64,000 nt of DNA from Clostridium sp. (lineage in GTDB: Bacteria; Bacteroidota; Bacteroidia; Bacteroidales; Bacteroidaceae). Where the stretch lies: NCBI GenBank assembly GCA_023663705.1, contig JAMPGY010000004.1, positions 49,313 to 113,312 of the forward strand, written 5' to 3'. Shown piece by piece: positions 1-9,963 of this stretch; the stretch's first letter is position 1; the number at the start of each line of letters is the position of its first letter. The position numbers were made by a program, and so were the translations under genes. The notes beneath the pieces are model-generated. The model saw nothing but the letters and a program-made list of their open reading frames with translations. It was not told where the DNA came from and ran no database searches.

Positions 1-574
1 AGCCCAGGTATTCACCGCTGATTTCGGAGTCGTAGACCGTCACGTCCTCCGTGCCCCAGAAGGCGTCTTTCGAATCGATGTGTGCGTTGCGTATCTCCAC
101 GTTCTTGCAATACTGGAACGAGTAGTTGCCCTGCTGGCGGTAGTTGTCGATGCGGATGTTGCTGCAGTGCATGAACAGATAGTCGGCGTTGGCCACTTCC
201 ACATTGTGCAACGTCACGTCCTCGCAATGCCACAGGGTTTCCTGGGCATCAGGTATCTGCACGTTCTCCAGCGTCAGACCCTTCATTTCGCGGAACATCT
301 TCGGGGCTTCCACCCGTGTGTCCTTCATCACGAGTCCACGGGAGTACCACAGGGCAGCTCTTGCTCCCTCGCGGAAGATGCAGCTCTCCACGCGGAACCC
401 GTCTACATGCCAGAAGGGATATTTGCCTTGAAACTCGCAGCCGATGGCTTCGATGTTGGCGCATTCTTTCAGAGCCGACTCGCCCGGTTCGATGGTCACA
501 TGCTCCAGTCTGAGGTCGTGACGGGCAAAGAGCGGACGTTCGCCTTCGTAAACAGCATCTTTAATCAGTTCCAT
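1..574 (-). CDS. DUF3737-type beta-helix protein, N-terminal part (runs off the window)
   Basis: The minus-strand frame stays open from an ATG at 574 to the window edge, giving 191 visible codons beginning MELIKDAVYEGERPLF. The chain is built of short repeating strands rich in Cys, Asn, Phe and Trp (for example WHCEDVTLHNVEV and FQYCKNVEIRNA), the pattern of right-handed parallel beta-helix proteins of the DUF3737 family. No signal peptide is visible, so it is probably cytoplasmic. The biochemical role of the family is not known to me. A CAAAGGTA at 624-631 (TACCTTTG on the coding strand) could be its -7 box. The C-terminus lies outside the window. Confidence 0.75.
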   Translation of the reverse strand, partial: MELIKDAVYEGERPLFARHDLRLEHVTIEPGESALKECANIEAIGCEFQGKYPFWHVDGFRVESCIFREGARAALWYSRGLVMKDTRVEAPKMFREMKGLTLENVQIPDAQETLWHCEDVTLHNVEVANADYLFMHCSNIRIDNYRQQGNYSFQYCKNVEIRNAHIDSKDAFWGTEDVTVYDSEISGEYLG

Positions 575-847
575 AATCTACTGTATTTTTAATATTGTTG
601 TGTTCTGTTCTTTAATCCGTTTGCAAAGGTAGTATATTTTGCCGACAGCCGGAATACCCGAACTACGGGTTGTGTTATCACTTTTATCTTTTTACGTGCC
701 TGGGAAACATGATGCTTGACGCTGCAATGACAGAATAGGATGTTGAGGTTTGGCAATAAATGATAAAGTAAGGGAAAAAACTACACCTGTGTGCGGGCTT
801 ATAGTCCGGTTTGCCTATCTTTGTCGCGTTATTAAATTAGGCGTATT

Positions 848-1153
848 ATGATAAAGATTTATGTGATGGACACTTGTCCGGACTGCACAGCGGTGAAGCG
901 GCAGGCAGAGGGCAATGCGGAATATGAAGTGATAGATATAGGCAGCCACGTGAGACGGCTGAAGGAGTTCCTCTGTTTGCGCGACTCGCGTGAGGAGTTT
1001 GCTTCCATGCGCCGTTTGGGGTATGTGGGCATACCGTGTTTTGTGCTGGAAGACGGACGGATTACTTTCCGTCCGGAGGAGGCCGGATTCTCTCCGGAGG
1101 AAGCTGAGGAGCCGCAGGGAGAGGCCTGTAGCCTGGACGGAAGCGGTTGCTGA
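848..1153 (+). CDS. Glutaredoxin-like small thiol protein
   Basis: 101 aa with a thioredoxin-fold start (beta strand MIKIYVMD) followed by the redox motif C10-P-D-C13 and the cis-proline segment VGIP (P63), both diagnostic of the glutaredoxin/thioredoxin superfamily. It is likely a cytoplasmic thiol-disulfide exchanger or a glutaredoxin-related domain protein. The C-terminal 25 residues are acidic and end in C94...C101, outside the usual fold. The gene is monocistronic: it starts 273 bp from the divergent DUF3737 gene and ends at a bidirectional terminator. A TATCTTTG -7-like box lies at 816-823. Substrate unknown. Confidence 0.75.
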   Translation: MIKIYVMDTCPDCTAVKRQAEGNAEYEVIDIGSHVRRLKEFLCLRDSREEFASMRRLGYVGIPCFVLEDGRITFRPEEAGFSPEEAEEPQGEACSLDGSGC

Positions 1154-1171
1154 CGAAAGGGGATAACATGG

Positions 1172-1212
1172 AATACGGGCTGGCTCCTTTTCATAAGGAA
1201 TCAGCCCGTATT
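1172..1212. terminator. Bidirectional terminator between convergent genes
   Basis: Inverted repeat AATACGGGCTG (1172-1182) / CAGCCCGTATT (1202-1212) separates the plus-strand glutaredoxin-like gene from the minus-strand MFS gene and can serve both. Confidence 0.7.
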
Positions 1213-1234
1213 TCATACATTACCATTTGTTGCT

Positions 1235-2602
1235 TTACTTCTTGATATTCGCTTCCTCCAATTTATAGCCGTACTTTTTGTCGGCTTGTTTCAGCAGGAA
1301 GGCCACTACCAGAGACAGGATGGCGATTCCGGTGAATATCTGCATAGGCAATGTGTAGTCGTATTGGTTGTTGATCAGACCGTCCACTTCCTGGGTGCCC
1401 ACGATGCAATAGGTCTCCAAAACATGTCCGATAAGGGCGGGGATGCCCCACAGACCGATGTTCTGGATGAAGAAAATCAAGGCGTATGCGGTTCCCAATT
1501 GTTTTACGGGGAATATCTTGGCCACGGCAGGCCACATGGCCGACGGTACCAGCGAGAAAGCAATACCCAGCACAATCATCAGGGCGATAGCAATCCATGA
1601 AGCATGGATGTCGGGCAATGAATAGATGAAGTGTACCACAATGAGCATGGCGGCACCCAGCATCATGATGCTGGCCGACTTTCCGCGCTTGTCAATCATA
1701 CCGCCGAATACGGGGGTCAGTATCAACGCTCCCAAGGCGGGCAGACCGGCAAATGTTCCTGCCAGATCCTCGGATACATTGTATTTGGTGACCATCAGTT
1801 CGGTGGCAAACTTCTGGAAGGGAAATACACAGGAGTAGAACAATACACACAGCAGGGCTATAAGCCAAAACCCCGGATTCTTAATCACTGCGGCAATGTC
1901 GGCAAAGGAGAACTTGTCTTCCTCGCTATCCGTGGAGATGGATACCTGACGATCCAGCTTCAAATCCATCAGACTGAAGCAGATAAAGGCAATAAGGCCG
2001 AATATGAGCAGAATGGCTCCGATGAGTAGCGGTGTGTCGAGCTGATACGATTTGGCTACGGGAATAGCCACGGCGTAAGCCGCTTGGGAGCCGATACGTG
2101 CCAAGGCTACCTGCACACCCATGGCTGTTGCCATTTCCTTGCCGTGGAACCACTTGGCTATAATCTTGGTCACCGTGATGCCGGCCACTTCGGCTCCAAC
2201 GCCAAAGACCGAGTATCCGGCTGATGCCATGAACACGTCCAGTTTGTAGCCCCATATCATCTGTTCCGTGCCGCCATATTGTGTGATGGCGATATATTCA
2301 GCCGCAGTTCCGCCCACCATGAGTACTGCGGAAAGAATGCCCGTGAGCCGGATGCCGAAGCGGTCAAGGATGAGGCCTCCCCAGATAAGCATCAACAGGA
2401 ATACGTTGAGGAAGCTATATGCACCGGTGAAGAAACCGAATTCGCCGCTGGTCCAGTGGAGTTGGCCTTCGAGCATGCTTTTGAGCGGAGCCATCACATC
2501 GTTCACATAGTAGGCCGCCATCATGGTGAAGGCTACGATAAACAGGGCGGACCAGCGTGCCCAGGCCTTATCGTTGAGTTTTACTTGATTCATTTGATTC
2601 AT
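1235..2602 (-). CDS. MFS transporter
   Basis: 455 aa, about twelve hydrophobic segments, with the major-facilitator signature region after TM2 (WGGLILDRFGIRLTG) and a second half-repeat (GGMIDKRGKSAS), so an inner-membrane secondary transporter. It has the OFA/nitrate-sugar-phosphate style of MFS without a recognisable substrate motif. It lies 22 nt downstream of the S9 peptidase gene on the same strand and is probably cotranscribed with it, so peptides or amino-acid derivatives are one possible cargo; this is inference. Two in-frame starts (2602 and 2593, MNQMNQ) are equally plausible. It ends at the shared terminator near 1172-1212. Confidence 0.85.
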   Translation of the reverse strand: MNQMNQVKLNDKAWARWSALFIVAFTMMAAYYVNDVMAPLKSMLEGQLHWTSGEFGFFTGAYSFLNVFLLMLIWGGLILDRFGIRLTGILSAVLMVGGTAAEYIAITQYGGTEQMIWGYKLDVFMASAGYSVFGVGAEVAGITVTKIIAKWFHGKEMATAMGVQVALARIGSQAAYAVAIPVAKSYQLDTPLLIGAILLIFGLIAFICFSLMDLKLDRQVSISTDSEEDKFSFADIAAVIKNPGFWLIALLCVLFYSCVFPFQKFATELMVTKYNVSEDLAGTFAGLPALGALILTPVFGGMIDKRGKSASIMMLGAAMLIVVHFIYSLPDIHASWIAIALMIVLGIAFSLVPSAMWPAVAKIFPVKQLGTAYALIFFIQNIGLWGIPALIGHVLETYCIVGTQEVDGLINNQYDYTLPMQIFTGIAILSLVVAFLLKQADKKYGYKLEEANIKK

Positions 2603-2624
2603 GGTTATGTTTTGTACGTTTGGA

Positions 2625-4826
2625 TTATTTCTTCAGCCATTTGTCCAGCCAGCCCAGGAAGGTGCGCTGCCAGAGCATGCCGTTTTGCGGACGCAACACC
2701 CAGTGGTTCTCATCAGGGAAGAGCAGGAGTTGGGCGGGAATGCCACGCATGCGGGCGGCATTGAAGGCCGACTGACCTTGCGAGCTCAGGATACGGTAGT
2801 CCTTCTCGCCGTGGATGCAGAGGATGGGAGTGTCCCATTTGTCCACATACAGGTGAGGGCTGGTGGTGTAGGCATTGCTCTTGCCGGGTGCATCGGCCAC
2901 TTGCTCCTCAGTCGTGTCGGCCGTGATGCCTTTGCGCCAGGGTGCAGCACCCAAATCCCAGTTGGGGAACCACATCTCTTCGGTTTCCACATACTGTTGT
3001 TGCGTGTTGAAAATGCCATCGTGGGCGATGAAGCATTTGAAGCGCTTGTCGTGGTTGCCGGCCAACCAGTAGACGCTGTATCCGCCGAAACTGGCTCCCA
3101 CACATCCCAATCGTTCCTTGTCCACATAAGGCTCGTTGCAAAGGTCGTCGATGGCATCCAAATAATCCTGCATGCATTGTCCGCTATAGTCTCCGCTGAT
3201 GGCTTCGAGCCATTCCATGCCGAAGCCGGGCAGTCCGCGCCGGTTGGGAGCGATGATGATGTAGTCGCGGGCGGCCATCACCTGGAAGTTCCAACGGTAA
3301 CTCCAGAACTGGCTGACGGGTGACTGCGGGCCACCCTCGCAGAAGAGCAGGGTGGGATACTTCTTGGCCGGATCGAAGGCGGGCGGATAGATAACCCAGC
3401 ACTTCTCGCGTTTGCCGTCCTTTGTATTCACCCAGCGCTCTTTCACCTCACCGAAGTCCAGTTTGTCGGTGAACACTTGGTTCTCATTCGTCAGTCGGGC
3501 CACCTGCACGGCTTTCTTACGGGTGGGCAGGGTGATACGGTAGATGTCGTCAGGAGCGCTCATGCTGTGGCGCATGGACACGATGTCTTTGCCGCACAAA
3601 GCCACGGATGCATAATCATAGTCACCGTCGGTGAGTTTCTTTACCTCACCTTTTAGGTTGGTAGAGTACACCATGGTGGTACCTTCCCACACACCGATGA
3701 AGTAGATCGAGCGGCTGTCACTGTTCCAGCAGTAATCGTCTACGCCCGACTCGAACTGTTCCGTCACATAGGTCTTGCTTCCGGTGGCTCGGTCGAGTAC
3801 ACAGAGGCGTGTGCGGTCGCTTTCATACCCGTCGCGTTCCATACTGGTCCAGGCGATGTATCGTCCGTCCGGTGAATATTGCGGTTGGTTGTCATAGCCC
3901 ATGTTGCAGTCGGTGGTCTGGCGGTTGGGTGCCTGTTGTTCCAGCGAACGGGTGTTGTCTCTTTCGGGTTCCTTATATCCATCAGGCTTACACAGATTGA
4001 TGGTCTTCCCGCTTTCCAGTTCATACTCGTAGATGTCCGTGTCCGTGCTGGTCACGTAGTCCACTCCCGTCTTCTTGCGGCTGGAGTAGGCGATGCGCTT
4101 GCCGTCCGGGCTCCAGGCAATCTGTTCCATGCCGCCAAACGGCAGAGTGGGGCATTCATAGGGCTCGCCTTCCAGCACATCCTTGGATGCACCAACGCGC
4201 TGGCCGTCGAACGGAGCCACAAACAGATGGGGAATCTCCGTCACGTAGTGATCCCAATGCTTGTAGTTGAGGTCGTTGATTACCAGTCCGGTGGTCAACG
4301 GAAGATCTTCGGGCTTGGCCTCGATGGAGGTGGTGGAAGCCACCTGATGAATCAGGGCGATGTGCGCCTCGTCCGGTGAGAACTGAAAGCCTTCCACATC
4401 CTTATCGCAGAAAGACAGTTGGCGGCGTTCGCTTCCGTCGAGGTTCATGCTCCACACCTGACTGCTCCCTCCCGCGTTGCTGAGGAAAGCCAAGCGGTGC
4501 CCGCCGTCGATAAAGGCGGGGTCGCTCTCGTTGTCGGCGGTGCGGGTGAGGCAGGTGTTACCGCTTCCGTCCGCGTTCATTATATATAAAGTGGCGTGAC
4601 TTTTGTTTTTCTCCACACTGTAGTAGCGCACCACGTATGCGATGCGGTCTCCCGCAGGCGAGCACACCACGCTGCCCACGCGTCCCATAGCCCACAGGTC
4701 GGCTGGGGTGAACCGTGTGCTTTCTGGAGCCTGCGTGCACTTGCCAATCACGTTGTTGTCTGCCATCACCGGTGCGGGAGCGACAGACAGAGCCAATCCG
4801 GCAGTCATAATCGATACAAAGTTCAT
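2625..4826 (-). CDS. S9 family serine peptidase (dipeptidyl/acylaminoacyl peptidase type)
   Basis: 733 aa. A Sec signal peptide (residues 1-22, ending PVMADNN) indicates periplasmic export. Residues about 35-420 form a WD/beta-propeller with repeated SPDG motifs. Residues about 470-733 are the prolyl-oligopeptidase alpha/beta-hydrolase domain with nucleophile S579 in GASFGGYS, D676 in GEKDYRI and H708 in DENHW, a complete triad in the right order. It likely cleaves dipeptides or acyl-amino acids from peptide N-termini. It is the first gene of a two-gene operon with the MFS transporter. Fine specificity cannot be told from sequence. Confidence 0.9.
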   Translation of the reverse strand: MNFVSIMTAGLALSVAPAPVMADNNVIGKCTQAPESTRFTPADLWAMGRVGSVVCSPAGDRIAYVVRYYSVEKNKSHATLYIMNADGSGNTCLTRTADNESDPAFIDGGHRLAFLSNAGGSSQVWSMNLDGSERRQLSFCDKDVEGFQFSPDEAHIALIHQVASTTSIEAKPEDLPLTTGLVINDLNYKHWDHYVTEIPHLFVAPFDGQRVGASKDVLEGEPYECPTLPFGGMEQIAWSPDGKRIAYSSRKKTGVDYVTSTDTDIYEYELESGKTINLCKPDGYKEPERDNTRSLEQQAPNRQTTDCNMGYDNQPQYSPDGRYIAWTSMERDGYESDRTRLCVLDRATGSKTYVTEQFESGVDDYCWNSDSRSIYFIGVWEGTTMVYSTNLKGEVKKLTDGDYDYASVALCGKDIVSMRHSMSAPDDIYRITLPTRKKAVQVARLTNENQVFTDKLDFGEVKERWVNTKDGKREKCWVIYPPAFDPAKKYPTLLFCEGGPQSPVSQFWSYRWNFQVMAARDYIIIAPNRRGLPGFGMEWLEAISGDYSGQCMQDYLDAIDDLCNEPYVDKERLGCVGASFGGYSVYWLAGNHDKRFKCFIAHDGIFNTQQQYVETEEMWFPNWDLGAAPWRKGITADTTEEQVADAPGKSNAYTTSPHLYVDKWDTPILCIHGEKDYRILSSQGQSAFNAARMRGIPAQLLLFPDENHWVLRPQNGMLWQRTFLGWLDKWLKK

Positions 4827-4835
4827 AGGTGATAT

Positions 4836-4874
4836 AAAAATGTCCTTCCGGATGGCGGATGCCTCCGGAAGGAC
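4836..4874 (-). terminator. Intrinsic terminator of pyrG-yidC
   Basis: Perfect 11-bp stem GTCCTTCCGGA (4842-4852) / TCCGGAAGGAC (4864-4874). On the minus strand it is followed by a run of five U residues (AAAAA at 4836-4840), just after the yidC stop. Confidence 0.8.
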
Positions 4875-4890
4875 AAGTTGAATAATAGGT

Positions 4891-6771
4891 TTACTTTTGT
4901 TGTTTTCTTTTCTTTTGTTCCTCCAGGAGAGCCTGCTGCTGTTTCTGCAGGGCTTCCAGACGGGCAGCCATGCCGGACATCTTCTTGGGGTTATTTTGAT
5001 TGGCCTTGTAGTTGGCTTCGAGTTTGGCCAGCAACTTTTTGTCGTCGGTGGTCTTGCGCAGGAACCACATGATGAGTATGCTGCTCAGTCCGGACAGGAA
5101 GTAATAGTAGTTCAATCCGGAAGAGTAGTTGTTGAACATGAAGAAGAACATCAGCGGCATCAGATACATCATGTATTGCATCATCTTCATTTGTTGCGCC
5201 TGTTCACCGGTCATGGAATTTTGCTGCTGGCGCATGCTCACCCATGTGTTGATCACATTGGTCAGGCAGAACAATACGCAGAAGATGCTCAGATGGTCGC
5301 CGATGAGCCAAAGGTCTGTTCCCCAATGCAACAGATCGTCATAAGCCGAAAGGTCATCAGCCCAAAGGAAACTTTGTCCTCTCAGTTCGATGGCGTTGGG
5401 CACGAAGTTGAACAGGGCAATCCAGATAGGCATCTGGATGAACATGGGCAGGCATCCGCCCATTGGACTCACACCGTAGCGGCTGTAGAGTTGCATGATT
5501 TCCTGCTGCTTCTGCATGGCATCCTCCGTCTTGGGATATTTGGCGGAGATTTCATCAATCTTAGGCTTGAGCACACGCATTTTGGCCGAAGACATATACG
5601 ACTTTTTCGTAGTAGGATAGACCAGCAGTTTGACGAGCAGTGTGAGCAACAGCAACACAACGCCCATGGGCAGTCCCCAGCTACTGAGCCAATCGAATAC
5701 ATAGATGATGAACCAGCGGTTGATCCATTTCACCAGTGGCCAGCCCAGATAGACCAGATCTTCCAGTTCCAAGTCATCTTTACCGGCACTGAGCTGGTTG
5801 GTTTCCTGCAATAGATGATAGTTGTTGGGGCCGAAGTAGAACTGCATGACAGTAGGCTTTTTCCCCGAAGGGTCGAAGGCAGTCTTCATGCTGGCACTAT
5901 AATCTTTCAGATAACCGCTTGCCTTGGTGCGCGGGCTGGTGGAGAGGGTGGCATCGGTGAAGTCCTGCTGACCGATCATCACGCAACTGAAGAACTGGTT
6001 TTTGAAGGCTACCCAGTCAAGTGCTTCCCCGATCTGTTTGGTTTCTTCGCCGGTCTCGCTCAGGTTGTCCGTGTCATCGTCCTTCAACTTGTAGGTGAGT
6101 GTGGCATATCTGTTTTCAAAGTCGAAGCCTTTCTCCTGCTGGCGGGCTTGTTCGCTCCATTCGATATCCATGGTCTTCAGCGAGGGAGGGAAGGCGTTGG
6201 TCAGTCCCGAGGCCTGAATCGTGAGATCCACCATGTAGGATTTGGGGCGCAGGGTGTACATAAGATCCAATGTTCCTCCTCCTGTGGCCTGCAGACGCAT
6301 GGTCACCGTGGAATCGCTCGTGTGGACTGGAATGAAGACATAATCTCCGCTGTTGAAATTCTCATTCTTTCCTGCCCAGAAGAAGCACATGTTGGCATCT
6401 TCCGCATCAAACAAGGTTACCGGATTGCCCTGTTGGTTCTTATAGTTTTTCAGTACGGCCTGTTTGATGGCGCCGCCTTGGGTGTTCAGAGTCAGTTCCA
6501 CCACTTCGTTCTGCAACACCACGTTGCGGCTTTCCCCCATGCGGTTGGCATAGAAAAGGGCAGTGGTATCCATGGCCGACAAGGCCTTTTGTGCCATTCC
6601 CTGTTTCTGTATTTCCAATTGCAGGGCTTCTGCCTGCTCCTTAGCCACGTTGGTCAGTGAGTCCTGAATCTGATGTTGGCGGATCTGTTCCTCACTGGGT
6701 TGGCTGAACCAGCTGAAACCGATCAGCACTATGCCGATCAGCACAAAGCCGGTAATAGTATTTTTATCCAT
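4891..6771 (-). CDS. yidC: Membrane protein insertase YidC
   Basis: 626 aa, the usual length for Bacteroidales YidC. TM1 (residues 7-22, ITGFVLIGIVLIGFSWF) is followed by a large periplasmic beta-sandwich domain (about 50-350) and the conserved C-terminal insertase core with about five membrane segments (for example GVVLLLLTLLVKLLVYP and GGCLPMFIQMPIWIALFNF) and a Lys/Gln-rich cytoplasmic tail. It inserts and folds inner-membrane proteins alone or with SecYEG. The gene is 31 nt downstream of pyrG and most likely cotranscribed with it, a common Bacteroides arrangement. Confidence 0.97.
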   Translation of the reverse strand: MDKNTITGFVLIGIVLIGFSWFSQPSEEQIRQHQIQDSLTNVAKEQAEALQLEIQKQGMAQKALSAMDTTALFYANRMGESRNVVLQNEVVELTLNTQGGAIKQAVLKNYKNQQGNPVTLFDAEDANMCFFWAGKNENFNSGDYVFIPVHTSDSTVTMRLQATGGGTLDLMYTLRPKSYMVDLTIQASGLTNAFPPSLKTMDIEWSEQARQQEKGFDFENRYATLTYKLKDDDTDNLSETGEETKQIGEALDWVAFKNQFFSCVMIGQQDFTDATLSTSPRTKASGYLKDYSASMKTAFDPSGKKPTVMQFYFGPNNYHLLQETNQLSAGKDDLELEDLVYLGWPLVKWINRWFIIYVFDWLSSWGLPMGVVLLLLTLLVKLLVYPTTKKSYMSSAKMRVLKPKIDEISAKYPKTEDAMQKQQEIMQLYSRYGVSPMGGCLPMFIQMPIWIALFNFVPNAIELRGQSFLWADDLSAYDDLLHWGTDLWLIGDHLSIFCVLFCLTNVINTWVSMRQQQNSMTGEQAQQMKMMQYMMYLMPLMFFFMFNNYSSGLNYYYFLSGLSSILIMWFLRKTTDDKKLLAKLEANYKANQNNPKKMSGMAARLEALQKQQQALLEEQKKRKQQK

Positions 6772-6802
6772 TAGTTATCTTTATGTGAGTTACACAAGAG
6801 TT

Positions 6803-8413
6803 TTAGTTTTCACTGCGGTTTTCGATGGCAGCCTTGACGAATGACAGGAACAGAGGATGCGGTTTGAGCACCGTACTGCTGTATTCCGGATGGAATTGTG
6901 TGCCGATGTACCACTTCAGCCCGGGTATTTCCACGATTTCCACCAGATTGCTTTCCGGATTGGTGCCTACGCATTGCATGCCGGCTTTCTCAAACTCCTC
7001 CGTATAATGGTTGTTGAACTCGTAGCGGTGGCGGTGGCGCTCCTCGATGGTGAGCGACTGATAAGCCTCCTGTGTCCGGCTTCCCGGGCGCAACTTGCAT
7101 TCGTAGGCTCCCAAACGCATGGTGCCTCCCATTTGCGTGATGTTTTTCTGTTCCTCCATGATGTCAATGACATTGTGGGTGGTGGTCTCGTTCATTTCGC
7201 GGCTGTTGGCATCCTTATAGTGCAACACGTTACGTGCGAATTCGATCACCATCATCTGCATACCCAGACAGATACCGAAGGTGGGGATGTCGTGGGTGCG
7301 TGTGTATTCGGCAGCGATGATTTTGCCTTCTATGCCACGCTGTCCGAATCCGGGGCAGATGACCACGCCGGCCATGCCTTCCAACTTTTCAGCCACATTC
7401 TCGTGGGTCAGTTTCTCGCTGTTCACAAAGCAAGTCTTCACTTTATAGTCATTATACGTGCCTGCGTGAGCCAATGATTCCAAGATACTCTTATAGGCGT
7501 CCTGCAAGTCGTATTTGCCGACCAAAGCGATGTTGACTACTTCGGTAGCTTTGTTGCGGCGGTCGAGGAACGAGCGCCACGGTCCCAATCCCGGAGTCTC
7601 GCCCACGGGCATATCCATCTTGCGCAGGATGATCTCGTCGAGTTTCTGTGCCTGCATGCTGATGGGCACTTCGTAGATGGACGGCATGTCGATGCTTTGG
7701 ATGACAGCTTCCTCGTCCACGTTGCAGAAGTGTGCGGCTTTTCTGCGTAGCTCACTGCTGAGCTCGTGTTCCGTGCGTAGCACCAATATGTCGGGCTGTA
7801 TACCCAGACTCTGCAACTGCTTTACAGAGGTCTGTGTGGGTTTCGTCTTCAGTTCCTTGGCGGCGGCCAGATAGGGCACGTAGGTCAGGTGGAGATTGAT
7901 GGCATTCTTGCCCAGCTCCCAGCGCAACTGACGGATGGCTTCCAGGAAGGGTAGTGATTCGATGTCGCCCACTGTTCCGCCGATTTCCGTGATAACAAAG
8001 TCGAATTTGTATTTCTGCCCCATCAGTTTGATGTTGCGCTTGATTTCGTCTGTGATATGGGGAACCACCTGTATGGTTTTACCCAGGTAATCGCCACGGC
8101 GCTCCTTCTCAATGACGCTCTGATAGATGCGTCCGGTGGTGATGTTGTTGGCACGGGTGGTCTGAATGCCGGTGAAGCGTTCGTAGTGACCCAGGTCGAG
8201 GTCGGTCTCCTGGCCGTCCACCGTGACGTAGCATTCACCGTGTTCGTAAGGGTTAAGTGTGCCCGGGTCGATGTTGATATACGGGTCGAACTTCTGGATG
8301 GTAATGTTGAAGCCTCTGGCTTGCAGTAGCTTTCCGATAGAAGAAGATATAATGCCTTTTCCCAGGGACGAGGCAACTCCACCGGTCACGAAGATGTACT
8401 TAGTTTCTGCCAC
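6803..8413 (-). CDS. pyrG: CTP synthase
   Basis: 536 aa. The N-terminal amidoligase domain starts with the nucleotide-binding FVTGGVASSLGKG motif. The C-terminal class I glutamine amidotransferase domain carries C382 in GICLGMQ and the His-Glu of FHPEYSS. It converts UTP, ATP and glutamine to CTP. No ATG is available in frame; the start is GTG at 8413, which gives the canonical MAETKYIFVTGG N-terminus. A CAAAAGTA at 8466-8473 (TACTTTTG on the coding strand) is a likely -7 box. It heads the pyrG-yidC operon. Confidence 0.97.
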   Translation of the reverse strand: MAETKYIFVTGGVASSLGKGIISSSIGKLLQARGFNITIQKFDPYINIDPGTLNPYEHGECYVTVDGQETDLDLGHYERFTGIQTTRANNITTGRIYQSVIEKERRGDYLGKTIQVVPHITDEIKRNIKLMGQKYKFDFVITEIGGTVGDIESLPFLEAIRQLRWELGKNAINLHLTYVPYLAAAKELKTKPTQTSVKQLQSLGIQPDILVLRTEHELSSELRRKAAHFCNVDEEAVIQSIDMPSIYEVPISMQAQKLDEIILRKMDMPVGETPGLGPWRSFLDRRNKATEVVNIALVGKYDLQDAYKSILESLAHAGTYNDYKVKTCFVNSEKLTHENVAEKLEGMAGVVICPGFGQRGIEGKIIAAEYTRTHDIPTFGICLGMQMMVIEFARNVLHYKDANSREMNETTTHNVIDIMEEQKNITQMGGTMRLGAYECKLRPGSRTQEAYQSLTIEERHRHRYEFNNHYTEEFEKAGMQCVGTNPESNLVEIVEIPGLKWYIGTQFHPEYSSTVLKPHPLFLSFVKAAIENRSEN

Positions 8414-8552
8414 GGTAATAGTTGATTTATAGTTTTGCTAAACAATTACTTAGTTATAATGCGTGCAAAAGTACAAAAAAAACTTCATTGCGTAAGTCTG
8501 TTAGTCTAAAAAAGCTATATCTTTGTGCTTGTAAACAGGATGTTCGTTAAAA

Positions 8553-9905
8553 ATGCGTAATAGATTCATTCATTTCTTTGTAGTATTGACCGTGTGTTGT
8601 TTTCCGGAGTTACAGGCTCGTGTTCGTAAAACCCACAAGGCAGATACGCTGTCGACGTATGCAAAGGTGATGGCACAGTATGTATCCGCATTGGACGAAT
8701 CGGTTCGGCGGTACGACTCGTTGAAGAATGTCGCGATTGAAGAGAATTATCTCACTCCCTATCATTTCCGCATGTTTGCGCCCCCCACGCTTTATCAGTC
8801 GCCCCTGCGGCAGACGATGGATATTGCCTGGACACCTTTTGCCGCTCAAGAGTCTCAGGACGGACTATCGGAGTCCGTGCAGCAGGATTCTGTTCTGATG
8901 TGGACGGATTTCTTCAACGCACGCCTAATGGACGTGTACACCCGGCAACCGCAACTGATCACATTGACAGAGCGGGAGTTGAGTCAGGTGGATGATATAC
9001 GTGAGGAACTGATCCAACCCATTCGGAACAAGGTGAAGTTGGCAGAGAAAACGGTGGATGTGGATCTGGGCGCGGATGTGGATGCGGTGGATCTGGTGGT
9101 AAAGAAACCTAACTTCTGGAAGTTTTCCGGCAGTGGATCGCTCCAGTTTTCCCAGTCGTATTTTTCCGATAACTGGTACAAAGGCGGAGAGGACAACTAC
9201 ACCATGCTCGGATTGGTCACGCTGGAGTTGAAGTATAACAATAAGCAGAGGATACAATGGGAAAATAAGCTGGAGATGAAACTTGGTTTCCAAACCATGA
9301 AGAGCGATGAGGAGCATAAGTTGAAAACCAATGAGGATTTGTTGCGACTGACGTCCAAATTGGGATATCAAGCCTCGAAGCATTGGTTTTATACCACTGA
9401 GGTGCAGGCATCCACACAGTTTTATCCCAGTTATCAGAGCAATAGTAAGAAGGTGCAGTCCGACTTTATGTCGCCGTTTTACCTCTCCGTTTCCGTGGGT
9501 ATGGACTACAAATTGAATCTTAAGCGATTCAATCTTTCCGCCTATTTGGCTCCCGTCGCCTATAAATTGTCGTATGTAGACCGTGCGGATTTGGCTTCGA
9601 GGTTCGGTATGAAACCGTTTCATGTCACCAAGATAGATTTCGGTCCGAATATTACGGTGAACTACAAATGGAATATCTGTAAAAATGTACAATGGGATTC
9701 ACGTGCCTATTGGTTCAGCAATCTCAAGCTCACCACCATTGAATGGGAAAACACTTTCTCGTTTACGATCAACAAATATCTGGCGAGCAAATTGTTCCTT
9801 TATCCGCGTTTGGACGACAGTTCGAAGAAATACTGGAGTGAGGACATGGAAGGTTACTTTATGTTCCGCGAGTGGTTCAGTCTCGGACTTAACTATTCGT
9901 TCTGA
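8553..9905 (+). CDS. DUF3078 outer-membrane-type protein
   Basis: 450 aa with a signal peptide (FFVVLTVCCFPELQA). From about residue 180 it matches the DUF3078 pattern: WKFSGSGSLQFSQSYFSDNWYKGG, followed by alternating beta strands with aromatic ends up to a terminal Phe, suggesting a small outer-membrane beta-barrel. The first 160 residues are a Bacteroidales-type extension. Function of the family is unknown to me. It is followed 58 nt later by a membrane-protein gene on the same strand. A TATCTTTG at 8518-8525 is a probable -7 element with only a weak -33 box. Confidence 0.8.
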   Translation: MRNRFIHFFVVLTVCCFPELQARVRKTHKADTLSTYAKVMAQYVSALDESVRRYDSLKNVAIEENYLTPYHFRMFAPPTLYQSPLRQTMDIAWTPFAAQESQDGLSESVQQDSVLMWTDFFNARLMDVYTRQPQLITLTERELSQVDDIREELIQPIRNKVKLAEKTVDVDLGADVDAVDLVVKKPNFWKFSGSGSLQFSQSYFSDNWYKGGEDNYTMLGLVTLELKYNNKQRIQWENKLEMKLGFQTMKSDEEHKLKTNEDLLRLTSKLGYQASKHWFYTTEVQASTQFYPSYQSNSKKVQSDFMSPFYLSVSVGMDYKLNLKRFNLSAYLAPVAYKLSYVDRADLASRFGMKPFHVTKIDFGPNITVNYKWNICKNVQWDSRAYWFSNLKLTTIEWENTFSFTINKYLASKLFLYPRLDDSSKKYWSEDMEGYFMFREWFSLGLNYSF

Positions 9906-9963
9906 TCCGGTGGCGTGCGGGGAAAATAATTATTTTGGAATCACGAATTATTATCATATAGAT

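Noticed and set aside
9685..9963. Longer N-terminus for the membrane protein at 9964
   Set aside because: It would overlap the DUF3078 gene by more than 200 nt in another frame; the overlapped stretch does not look like a protein N-terminus.
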